This document shows, piece after piece, positions 28,052 through 35,722 of a stretch of 64,000 nucleotides of DNA. Source of the DNA: Ogataea parapolymorpha DL-1. Its lineage: Eukaryota > Ascomycota > Pichiomycetes > Pichiales > Pichiaceae. The stretch's first letter is position 1, and every line of letters starts with the position of its first letter. The notes below the pieces were generated by a model. That model worked only from the letters and a program-made list of their open reading frames with translations. It did no database searches and was not told where the DNA came from. Made by a program: the position numbers and the translations under genes. Where the stretch lies: positions 992,001 through 1,056,000 of the forward strand of contig NC_027862.1 of the NCBI RefSeq assembly GCF_000187245.1. The letters are read 5' to 3'.

Positions 28052-28516
28052 TTAGCCGGATTTTCCATACAAAATGTCAGGACATTGCGCTCTCTTATGT
28101 CCCTGTTTCATGCAGTAGGAGCATGTCATTTTTTTGCTTTTCCGTGGAGCCACTATCGTCTTTTTTGAGCTCGTGTTTGGCATCACAGGCATATCGCATT
28201 GACTATGTTTTGTAGACTGTAGTTTGACCTTGTTTGGCAGGAGAATATAGTCTGTTTGTTTCTTTTCATCGTACAGCAGAGATTTGCAATCTGGACAACG
28301 AAATTCCTTGATTTTAACCACGCCCTCAGCAACGTTCTGTCCATCCTGGATGATTTCTAGATTTTTTAGCTTCTCCAAATATCGATCCAGGTCGCCTATT
28401 TTTTCGTTGTAAGCTGTCTTCAGCTGGTCAAGCTCCCGCTCCTTGTTTACTATTCTTTCTGCAAGTGCTCTGATTGCTTCATTTGCGGTCGCTAGCTGGT
28501 CAGCCTGATTATTCAT
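28052..28516 (-). CDS. Small coiled-coil protein with a CCHC zinc knuckle
   Basis: I do not recognise the family of this 154-residue protein. Residues 1-55 form a heptad-like coiled coil (ANEAIRALAERIVNKERELDQLK). A CPDC pair at 74-77 could be half of a zinc site, possibly completed by Cys107. The C-terminus has a proper zinc knuckle, C132-X2-C135-X4-H140-X4-C145, as in RNA-binding proteins such as Air1/Air2 or Mpe1, preceded by a basic patch (APRKSKKM). RNA binding is a reasonable inference. Start is the ATG at 28516. It is divergent from the next gene with only 38 bp between start codons and convergent with LSM2. Confidence 0.75.
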   Translation of the reverse strand: MNNQADQLATANEAIRALAERIVNKERELDQLKTAYNEKIGDLDRYLEKLKNLEIIQDGQNVAEGVVKIKEFRCPDCKSLLYDEKKQTDYILLPNKVKLQSTKHSQCDMPVMPNTSSKKTIVAPRKSKKMTCSYCMKQGHKRAQCPDILYGKSG

Positions 28517-28554
28517 ATGATGGCCCAAAAATTACGTATTAATATTTTCTTCAC

Positions 28555-29181
28555 ATGAACGTCAACCTGAATTCCAAACAAGCCCGAGCGCTCAATATAT
28601 ATGAGTCCAGTGCAGGATACTATACAACGGGAAGGTCACTTAAATATAAACTGAATGACCCAGAGGCACTGGTAGACCTTGATGGATTGCCTCGTCTGAA
28701 AGACGGTGTTGATAAGGAAAAATACAAAACTCCGGTGGGTTACATTTCTAAGGGGCGAGCCATCGCACCAGACGAGCTTCTGTATGGTGTTTTCAACGTA
28801 AGTCCTGATGATTTGAAATATTTGACGAGAGAGGAAATCAAGGGGCACACTGGCGTTGATCTTCCATCGTCCGAGTTACTAAAATCTCTGCATTACTATT
28901 TCGCTGAACGTATCCAGAACGACCCAACTATCCCTGATAGCCAGAAGGACACACTTTTCACGCGCTTCTGTGACGGTTCTGCTTTGCTGGCGATGGGTGT
29001 CCTGGTTGAAAAATGGATTAACGATTTTGTGGGACAGCAAAGGGATATCCACAAGCACTTCATGGAGCTGGACGAGGTAGAAGATTTGACAGATGTTCTG
29101 AAGCGGAAAAGACGTTTAGATTATTACCGCAGGAAGAGACTGAGAAGACATCCTGATCCTGATTTAAGTCGATCGACCTGA
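28555..29181 (+). CDS. Conserved-looking protein of unknown function
   Basis: A 208-residue soluble protein that I cannot place securely. Notable parts are the N-terminal SSAGYYTTGRSLKYKL, the middle LPSSELLKSLHYYFAERI followed by FCDGSALLAMGVLVEKWINDF (about residues 100-160), and a very basic C-terminus (KRKRRLDYYRRKRLRRHP) suggesting nuclear location. The helix pair with an acidic-then-hydrophobic pattern could be a protein-protein interface of a nuclear complex; RNA polymerase I factors of the Rrn9 kind came to mind but I cannot support this. It starts 38 bp from the divergent zinc-knuckle gene and ends 24 bp before the NCL1 ATG. Confidence 0.75.
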   Translation: MNVNLNSKQARALNIYESSAGYYTTGRSLKYKLNDPEALVDLDGLPRLKDGVDKEKYKTPVGYISKGRAIAPDELLYGVFNVSPDDLKYLTREEIKGHTGVDLPSSELLKSLHYYFAERIQNDPTIPDSQKDTLFTRFCDGSALLAMGVLVEKWINDFVGQQRDIHKHFMELDEVEDLTDVLKRKRRLDYYRRKRLRRHPDPDLSRST

Positions 29182-29205
29182 GCGACCGCTGAACCTAAAA
29201 TTTTT

Positions 29206-31167
29206 ATGGAAAAAATATTTCAGAGAGCTCGTCTATACAGTACACTAATGGGGAAAAGAAAGGGCAATAAGAACGGTGCTCAGGCCGGAAAGCGCGAGAA
29301 CAGAGGTTATTGGAAGGAGATAGAGCGTAAAAATGATCAATGGGAGAGATATTATAGGGCACAGAGTCTGATCCCAGAGGAAGAGTTTGACCTCTTCAAA
29401 ACGACCTGTCAGCAAGATCTACCGCTCACCTTCAGAATTACTGGTTTTAAGAAACATGCAAGCGAAATTTCCGAGCTTTTCACCACTAAACATATGCCAA
29501 ATCTGACCAATGCAAATGATGAGAACTCCAAGCCCCCATTTCCGTTTCCTTGGTACCCTGGAAAGTTGGGTTTCCAAATAGATTTGCCTAAATCTGTCGT
29601 GAAAAAAAACCCACTGTACGCATCAACTCAGAAATTCCTTGTTGTCGAAACAGAGGTAGGTAACATCTCCAGACAGGAGGCCGTCTCGATGATTCCTCCT
29701 TTATTTTTGGAGGTGCAACCGCACCATTATGTGTTGGACATGTGTGCAGCTCCTGGCTCCAAGACGGCTCAACTAATTGAAGCTTTGCATAGCGAGGGAG
29801 CGCACGCGCCTGGCTTCATTGTTGCAAACGATTCGGACTACAAACGGTCTCATATGCTTGTTCATCAAGTGAAACGACTCAACTCCCCAAATCTGGTGGT
29901 TGTCAACCATGATGCCCAGTTGTTCCCCAAAATGAAGCTGACCCCAGAAGGCGATTATGTTAAATTTGACAGAATACTGTGTGATGTCCCTTGTACTGGA
30001 GATGGTACCATGAGAAAGAACTTGACTGTCTGGAAAGATTGGAGAATAGGAAACGCTCTGGGATTGCACTCACTGCAACTGAATATTCTGATGAGAGGAT
30101 TACAGCTTCTCAAAAAAGGGGGTAGACTTGTTTACTCTACCTGCTCCTTGAGTCCTATCGAAAACGAAGCCGTTGTTTCTGCTGCTTTGCGTAAATGGGG
30201 CGGAAAAGTGAAGATTGTTAATTGTGATAACATGTTGACAGGACTCAAAAGACGTCCCGGAGTGTCAGATTGGAAAGTTTTTGGTAAGGACTGGGAAGAG
30301 AAAAGTAAAGAAGACAACAATGAAAGTCTTCCCAACAGCGTCTTCCCTCCATCTGCAGAGGAGGTTAACACTTTCAATTTGCAGGACTGTATGAGAGTGT
30401 ATCCGCATGATCAAAACACAGGAGGTTTCTTTATTACTGTTTTAGAGAAAGTTAACCCAGATGAGGATAAGAAAGACGAGGACGAAGAACCTGCTGCGAA
30501 GAAACCCAAATTAGAGAGCAGCAACGAGGGCGAGAAAAAAATTGAGCCTGTGAAGAAAGAAAGATTACCAAGGGACGCCAACGAAGAGCCATTTGTGTTT
30601 TTGGACAAAGACAATGTAGAGCTCAAGAAATGCTGGGACTTTTACGAGGTGAAGGATACTTTTCCAAAGGACAGCATGCTGGTCAGAAACGGCACAGGTG
30701 AGCCACTGAGGTCGATTTATTTTGCCTCTCCAATAGTGAAAAACATCATTCAAACGAACGAAGCCAAACTCAAGTTGATTTACGCAGGAGTCAAAGTTTT
30801 TGTTTCGCAAAGAGCAGAGTACTCACAACAATCATGTCCTTGGAGAGTCCAATACGAGGCTATGCCTATTTTGAAGGACCATTTGGGAAGCAGTAGAACG
30901 TTTGAGATCAATCTAGACCTTCTGAAGATTCTTTTGAGCGAAACATTCCCTAATGTGAATAAGATTAGAGAGGACAAAGTGGATCCAGAATTCATTGAAA
31001 AGATCACCGACTTTCCTGAAGGATGCTTTTTCGTGAGAGTGAAAAGAGGTGAAGATAAAGAGGATATGTATTTGCCTCTCTGGAAAGGACGCTCCAATTT
31101 CAATTTGATGGTCAACAAGCATGAGACTCATGAGCTATTGTATAGATTATTTGGCGTTGAGAATTAA
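29206..31167 (+). CDS. NCL1: tRNA (cytosine-5) methyltransferase
   Basis: Ncl1/Trm4 (NSUN2 in animals) methylates cytosine-5 at several tRNA positions in the nucleus. The SAM site is LDMCAAPGSKTAQLIEAL, motif IV is DVPCTGDGTMRKN and the catalytic Cys is in VYSTCSLSPIENEAVV. The C-terminal extension carries an acidic/Lys-rich linker and a PUA-like end. From the first ATG the protein has 653 residues, but a second ATG (29248, residue 15, MGKRKGNKNG) matches the nuclear, basic start of the yeast enzyme. The 14 extra residues (MEKIFQRARLYSTL) look like a mitochondrial presequence. The first ATG is only 24 bp from the upstream stop. Which start is used decides the localisation. Confidence 0.95.
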   Translation: MEKIFQRARLYSTLMGKRKGNKNGAQAGKRENRGYWKEIERKNDQWERYYRAQSLIPEEEFDLFKTTCQQDLPLTFRITGFKKHASEISELFTTKHMPNLTNANDENSKPPFPFPWYPGKLGFQIDLPKSVVKKNPLYASTQKFLVVETEVGNISRQEAVSMIPPLFLEVQPHHYVLDMCAAPGSKTAQLIEALHSEGAHAPGFIVANDSDYKRSHMLVHQVKRLNSPNLVVVNHDAQLFPKMKLTPEGDYVKFDRILCDVPCTGDGTMRKNLTVWKDWRIGNALGLHSLQLNILMRGLQLLKKGGRLVYSTCSLSPIENEAVVSAALRKWGGKVKIVNCDNMLTGLKRRPGVSDWKVFGKDWEEKSKEDNNESLPNSVFPPSAEEVNTFNLQDCMRVYPHDQNTGGFFITVLEKVNPDEDKKDEDEEPAAKKPKLESSNEGEKKIEPVKKERLPRDANEEPFVFLDKDNVELKKCWDFYEVKDTFPKDSMLVRNGTGEPLRSIYFASPIVKNIIQTNEAKLKLIYAGVKVFVSQRAEYSQQSCPWRVQYEAMPILKDHLGSSRTFEINLDLLKILLSETFPNVNKIREDKVDPEFIEKITDFPEGCFFVRVKRGEDKEDMYLPLWKGRSNFNLMVNKHETHELLYRLFGVEN

Positions 31168-31291
31168 TAGGGATACAAAAAAGAGTTTAGCTTTTTAGTT
31201 GCACATGCTACTTTTTGTAAAGTCTTGTGCACATTTTTTTAGAATATTTATTAGAATCCTCTAGCTTGTTCCACATATATTAATCGCTCTA

Positions 31292-31759
31292 ATGATAGGA
31301 AGCAGGTCAGACCAAGTTCCCTACTCTAACTTCAAGAAGCTAGGGCTTGGTGCTGCTACTTCTGGATCACTATACTACATGTCACCGCAGTTTGTGGAAA
31401 CAGCATTCTCAAAAATGTTCTCTAAGGCAACGTTCTTTAATATATGCGTGATTCTTTTTATTTATTACTCACGCACTAGATATCAAACGTCCACAGTCAT
31501 AAACATCGCCAAGCTTACGATTCAAAGCATGAGAAGGTGTATAAGAATTCGCCAGTTCCAGTCAATGTTGGTGAGACTGCCAACTTTTGATTACAGAGCC
31601 GCGACAATAGTCAATAACAAGTGCCTCATTTGTTTGGATGACTTGATAACGCAGGATACAGTGCTGTTAACCTGCCGGCACGTGTTTCACCAGGACTGTT
31701 TCGGAACGTGGTATAATCGCTGCAACAGTTGTCCGTACTGTCGGAGCAGGGTTCGCTAA
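31292..31759 (+). CDS. Membrane-anchored RING-finger protein (putative E3 ubiquitin ligase)
   Basis: A 155-residue protein with a C-terminal RING: CLICLDD, then CRHVFHQDCF, then CPYCRSRVR. Spacing and the Cys-X-His-X3-His order give the eight zinc ligands of a RING domain, so an E3 ligase is likely. A hydrophobic stretch at about residues 46-60 (FFNICVILFIYYS) would anchor it in a membrane with the RING exposed. A Tyr/Ser-rich N-terminus precedes it. I do not recognise a named orthologue. Its stop is 3 bp from the stop of the convergent RFT1 gene. Confidence 0.78.
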   Translation: MIGSRSDQVPYSNFKKLGLGAATSGSLYYMSPQFVETAFSKMFSKATFFNICVILFIYYSRTRYQTSTVINIAKLTIQSMRRCIRIRQFQSMLVRLPTFDYRAATIVNNKCLICLDDLITQDTVLLTCRHVFHQDCFGTWYNRCNSCPYCRSRVR

Positions 31760-31762
31760 TAG

Positions 31763-33313
31763 TCATATGCTAGATAATAAATTTTTGCTTTCGATCATAA
31801 CGATAAAGGCCAAGGCAACAAGCCCAAGTCCAAAATTCTGACCGAACTGGATCGCAGTGACCGTATCTCCTGCAACGACTTTGTTTTGAATGGCGACTAT
31901 TACAGCACAAAATGCCCAGAAGTAAAGGAATTTGGTGTAATTTTGGTGTTTGAAGCTGAGGAAAGGTTTGACTTCAAACGCGCAGAATAGAATCCGAGTA
32001 AGCATGTTGATAGAGTTCGCCAAAATCAGACCTACAAGTCCGAGCTGAAACCGTTTGATGAAGAAGGCGGACGTCAGATAGAAACACGCGGAATTGACAA
32101 ACATTAGTCGCGAGTACAGACTCACGTGATGCGGATCTGTATAGACAGAGTTGAAGAGCGCTTCGAGTATACCATTCATGGATAGTAGAGGGAGGTAATA
32201 CCAGTAGATTTTGAAAACCTCGACAAGCTTTTCAGGGTCTGCCATGTTTGGAAATGCATGATGGATGAGGAATGAGGTATTTCGAGGTGCGAATAAAAGT
32301 AGCAAAGTCAATATGTAGATGTAAACGGTTGCCACTTTGTAAACGTTGCTGTTAAGGCTTGACCGCTTGGATGATTCTGACTGGTTTGAGGCAAAAAGTT
32401 TTGCTGTGTTCATTCTAACGGTTTCCTCAATTGGCTGGAACAACAATCGTGCCATTAATGATCCATAGTTGAGAACGATAGCGTAGTATCCCTGATCAAC
32501 AATTGGAAAGAATTGATTGAGCACAAATCTGTCTCCCTCAGTGAGGAATTGTTTGAATATTTGCTGAAGAAAAAGCGAGCATAGATAATTCCATGTGGAT
32601 GGCTCGAGGAAGGCACCTGTAGACGAGAAACGAGGCCAAGCGAGCCTGAATCTTGAATAGCATACAAAAATAGTGAACGAGTAAAAGAATTGTGCAAGGA
32701 TGTAAGCAACCACGAAAGTGGCGTCTTTCCCGGCTTTCATGCGAATGTTCATCACGATGGAAAACTGAATCACACATCTGACAAAGGAGGCAAAACTTTC
32801 GATTTTCGCTCTTTTTGTAACATTCAATTGTGTCTGGTTAGCATTGTAGTAAGGCTCGCTGAGGATCTCCAACACCAAAGAAGCTATGATAGCAACTAGA
32901 CAGAGCTGGTAGTGCCACGAGTGCAGAAATAGGCCACCAAAACCCAGTTGCCAGTAGACAAAGGGACCAACAATAATAGCACACAAAACCAACGGCAAGT
33001 AGGAAAAGTTCACCAAGAGTTGGTCGTAGTCCTGCAATTCAGTGTTCATAGCCTGCACTGATAGCCTAATCGGCTCTCTGCTGATAAAGAGTACAGTGTT
33101 GATCACAAATTCGATCAGGCTGCAAAGTCCTAGACCCGTGGGTGTGACATGTTGAATCAGCATTTGGTTCATTGCGAATGTCATGAGCTTGATTAACGTC
33201 TGTCCTGCAATTAGTATACAGGCTGCACGGGTCAAGTCAAAACCAGCAACAGACTCTCCCTTTTTCAAAGACCTCAATTTGTTTGCGGTCTCAGGATTGG
33301 TCATCATATTCAT
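31763..33313 (-). CDS. RFT1: Rft1, ER membrane protein of N-glycan precursor synthesis
   Basis: Rft1 is needed for N-glycosylation at the Man5GlcNAc2-PP-dolichol stage; whether it is the flippase itself is debated. The 516-residue protein has about 12 hydrophobic spans. Family segments are visible in the first half: TLIKLMTFAMNQMLIQHVTPTGLG, the conserved VLFISREPIRLS, and FVLNQFFPIVDQGYYAIVLNYGSL in the middle (the region just after the central loop). Start is the ATG at 33313; a second Met two residues on could also serve. The 3' end abuts the RING gene. Confidence 0.93.
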   Translation of the reverse strand: MNMMTNPETANKLRSLKKGESVAGFDLTRAACILIAGQTLIKLMTFAMNQMLIQHVTPTGLGLCSLIEFVINTVLFISREPIRLSVQAMNTELQDYDQLLVNFSYLPLVLCAIIVGPFVYWQLGFGGLFLHSWHYQLCLVAIIASLVLEILSEPYYNANQTQLNVTKRAKIESFASFVRCVIQFSIVMNIRMKAGKDATFVVAYILAQFFYSFTIFVCYSRFRLAWPRFSSTGAFLEPSTWNYLCSLFLQQIFKQFLTEGDRFVLNQFFPIVDQGYYAIVLNYGSLMARLLFQPIEETVRMNTAKLFASNQSESSKRSSLNSNVYKVATVYIYILTLLLLFAPRNTSFLIHHAFPNMADPEKLVEVFKIYWYYLPLLSMNGILEALFNSVYTDPHHVSLYSRLMFVNSACFYLTSAFFIKRFQLGLVGLILANSINMLTRILFCAFEVKPFLSFKHQNYTKFLYFWAFCAVIVAIQNKVVAGDTVTAIQFGQNFGLGLVALAFIVMIESKNLLSSI

Positions 33314-33558
33314 AGCGAGTCTGATCTACTTAGATGTTGGCAGCCATCAAAAGTGACGAAATTGGGCACAGGGGCGGAAAAAGCTGTTTCCGTGAAGTTT
33401 GAATCAGATCGAGCTTGTGTTTATCTGTTCACAATTTCTTTTCCACTGGGAGCCCCATGTTTTGCTTGCACAGCCGAAAAAATAGTTTAACTATACAAGA
33501 TAAATAGAGAAGTATATATAACAGCTGGAGATGATCTCCCTAGATTACAAACAGACTC

Positions 33559-34404
33559 TTAGAAGCCTCCTTGGTAGCGATACAGAACATTTTCACCGTG
33601 ATGGCCGTTCGCTAAAGACGCCAGCTCCTCGCTCTCAGAAACTGCTTCAGGCACATTGTCGTTCAAGTTCAAAGACAAAGTGGCGTCGTCTGTGGTAGCA
33701 ATCACCTTCTCTGTACCTTCGAGTTTGGCATGATCACTGTGTTTTGAAACGGCGGAAGAACCGATTTCTGCCGACCGAGCATTTTTCAGCGGTGAAACTC
33801 CTATGTCATGATCGTCTTCATGTGTGTTATGGTATTGAGGGTTATGAGGGTAGTGTGAGTGATCTCCGTAATCCTGCTCGTACAGCTGCTGCATATACTC
33901 GTTTTCTTCGAACTGCGATTTCTGTTGCTCTTTGCTCTCTGAGTCGTCAACGGGGTACTCCAGATAGTCATCCTCGTCCTTTTTGACGCTGTTGTCCCCA
34001 TCCTCTTCCACGTCGTCGTCCTGGTCAACCATCTCACCCATCGAACCGTTTTTCTTGCTCACTTTCTTCCTTTTGATTTCTCCGCGTTCCTGTTTGAGCG
34101 CTTGCTGTTCTCTATACTTTGCCAAATAAATCTTGAGCACTTCGCTGTAATTTTCAAAACCCAGATTCGTCATCGAATACAGAATATCCTCTCCATTGAT
34201 AGTCTTGCGCTTTTCCATCAAACACTTGTCGCTGGCCTCACTGGTGATGAAGGAAATGAATTCAGAGACACACTCCTGCATACACTCTTTCGCATCTTTC
34301 GACACCTTTGCCGTAGCTGGCAATGTATTCTTCATTAATCGCGCAACGTTGGCAATTGGAAGCCATCTGTCCTGCTCGCGAAGTTCGAAATCTTGCGACG
34401 ACAT
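33559..34404 (-). CDS. HAP3: CCAAT-binding factor subunit Hap3 (NF-YB), extended form
   Basis: Hap3/NF-YB is a histone-fold subunit of the CCAAT-binding complex, which controls respiration genes and in many yeasts iron homeostasis. The histone fold occupies about residues 9-100 ([76 protein letters not shown]). S. cerevisiae Hap3 stops soon after this, at about 144 residues. Here a further 170 acidic, His-, Gln- and Tyr-rich residues follow, perhaps a regulatory or activation region. It is divergent from TAF11, another histone-fold gene, with 119 bp between starts that contain a CGCGTCGATCG element. Confidence 0.9.
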   Translation of the reverse strand: MSSQDFELREQDRWLPIANVARLMKNTLPATAKVSKDAKECMQECVSEFISFITSEASDKCLMEKRKTINGEDILYSMTNLGFENYSEVLKIYLAKYREQQALKQERGEIKRKKVSKKNGSMGEMVDQDDDVEEDGDNSVKKDEDDYLEYPVDDSESKEQQKSQFEENEYMQQLYEQDYGDHSHYPHNPQYHNTHEDDHDIGVSPLKNARSAEIGSSAVSKHSDHAKLEGTEKVIATTDDATLSLNLNDNVPEAVSESEELASLANGHHGENVLYRYQGGF

Positions 34405-34468
34405 GATGTGGGGTGGAAATCTCTAAAAGAAAGACTTTCTGAACGATTTTTTATCAATTACGGCCTGT

Positions 34469-34479
34469 CGCGTCGATCG
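34469..34479 (+). promoter_or_regulatory. CGCGTCGATCG element between HAP3 and TAF11
   Basis: Exact copy of the 11-mer, 65-75 bp before the HAP3 ATG and 45-55 bp before the TAF11 ATG. Confidence 0.55.
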
Positions 34480-34523
34480 GCGTGCGCCGTTGAAAAAAGT
34501 GCAATAATTTGATAACGGTGTTT

Positions 34524-35477
34524 ATGTCTGACCACGAGAGCAACAGCGACATCGAGGAGGTGAAAGAGGTTTCACCGCCTGTTACCAACCGTCAGATGAG
34601 TGCGGATGAGATGCAACGACTTGCTGAGGAACGCACCAAAATAAGAGCACAACTGCGTGCCTTTTCGCAAGCCAATCAACCGCCTCCCCAGGAGGCGATA
34701 CCACAGGCTGTTGACGAGGATGGCGTACCACTGGACATGAGGAAGGGTATGGAGTATCTGCAGGAGCCGCTAGAGGAGTACAAGGAGGTGGAATTGGCAG
34801 AAAAACTGCTAAAGAGGAAACGCGAGGAGGACGAAGGAATTCGTGGCGAAAGCGACGGCGAGGACTTTGAGGACCTGCTGGATATGTTTGGAATTGATGC
34901 CGAGGAGATCTCAATCAATATGAACCTTAATCAACGACAACAGTTATTGCTGGAAAATATGGACGCCGAGCAGATAAATCGATACGAGTATTTCCGAAGA
35001 ACGAACCTGAACACAGGAGGTATTAAAAAACTGGTCAACATGGCTATTGGCTACAATGTGGGAACGGATTTCGCGAAGATTCTGGCTGGTGTTGGGAAAG
35101 TTTTTGTTGGAGAGGTTGTTGAGAAGGCAAAGGAAGTGCAGAAACGGCAGAACCGTGCCAGTGTCGAGGAACAACTGGAGTACAAGCGCAAACTGAAACG
35201 GTACGAGACCGAGTTGGCAGAGCTTGAGAACGAGCTCAAGAGACGTAAACTGAACAACGAAAGTACCGACGACCTGCCTCAGCTGACCGACATTCCCCGT
35301 CCTGACGGCCCAGCTGCCACGTTCAACAACTACAGAGTAAAGATTCCTGACGACAGGGACCAGCTCACGCCAGACCACATCCGCGAAGCATGGCGTCTGT
35401 TGATAGAAGAAAATCACACCGTTTTGCAACCCCGGTGGAGAAAGCAGGGCGGTGGAGACGGGTGGCTATTCCGCTAG
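34524..35477 (+). CDS. TAF11: TFIID subunit TAF11
   Basis: TAF11 pairs with TAF13 through histone folds in TFIID. The fold starts at about residue 130 (QQLLLENMDAEQINRYEYFRR) and runs on with IKKLVNMAIGYNVGTDFAKILAGVGKVFVGEVVEKA. A charged insertion of about 80 residues separates this from the last helix, LTPDHIREAWRLL, close to the C-terminus, an arrangement expected of yeast TAF11. The N-terminus is acidic. From the ATG at 34524 the protein has 317 residues; the frame is open five codons further but without an ATG. Divergent from HAP3. Confidence 0.92.
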   Translation: MSDHESNSDIEEVKEVSPPVTNRQMSADEMQRLAEERTKIRAQLRAFSQANQPPPQEAIPQAVDEDGVPLDMRKGMEYLQEPLEEYKEVELAEKLLKRKREEDEGIRGESDGEDFEDLLDMFGIDAEEISINMNLNQRQQLLLENMDAEQINRYEYFRRTNLNTGGIKKLVNMAIGYNVGTDFAKILAGVGKVFVGEVVEKAKEVQKRQNRASVEEQLEYKRKLKRYETELAELENELKRRKLNNESTDDLPQLTDIPRPDGPAATFNNYRVKIPDDRDQLTPDHIREAWRLLIEENHTVLQPRWRKQGGGDGWLFR

Positions 35478-35596
35478 GATTTTATCCAGGTTTAAATTTA
35501 TAAAATAATAAATTACGAGCTACCAGTTTAATTCACACACAGTTGAACTAGATAGGGGGAGAGAGTTAACTAGCTAAAGTCACCCTCAATGGAAAA

Positions 35597-35683
35597 ACAC
35601 ACACACACACATATACACGTCTTTCGATGGGGAATAAATGGCCCACGACTGGAACGAGATCAGCCGTCTCTAAACACACACAC
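35597..35683. repeat. Two short (AC)n microsatellites in the TAF11-FET3 3' gap
   Basis: Seven AC units at 35597-35610 and five at 35674-35683. They lie downstream of both convergent genes; on the FET3 strand the RNA would carry GU repeats in its 3' UTR. Confidence 0.7.
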
Positions 35684-35722
35684 AAGTTAGAGATCAGCTC
35701 TATCGTTCAGACGCCGAGCCAC

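Noticed and set aside
29168..29177. GTCGATCGAC palindrome near the end of the unknown gene at 28555
   Set aside because: It lies in coding sequence (Ser-Arg-Ser codons) of that gene. It could still act on NCL1, but I did not count it as evidence for the promoter element.
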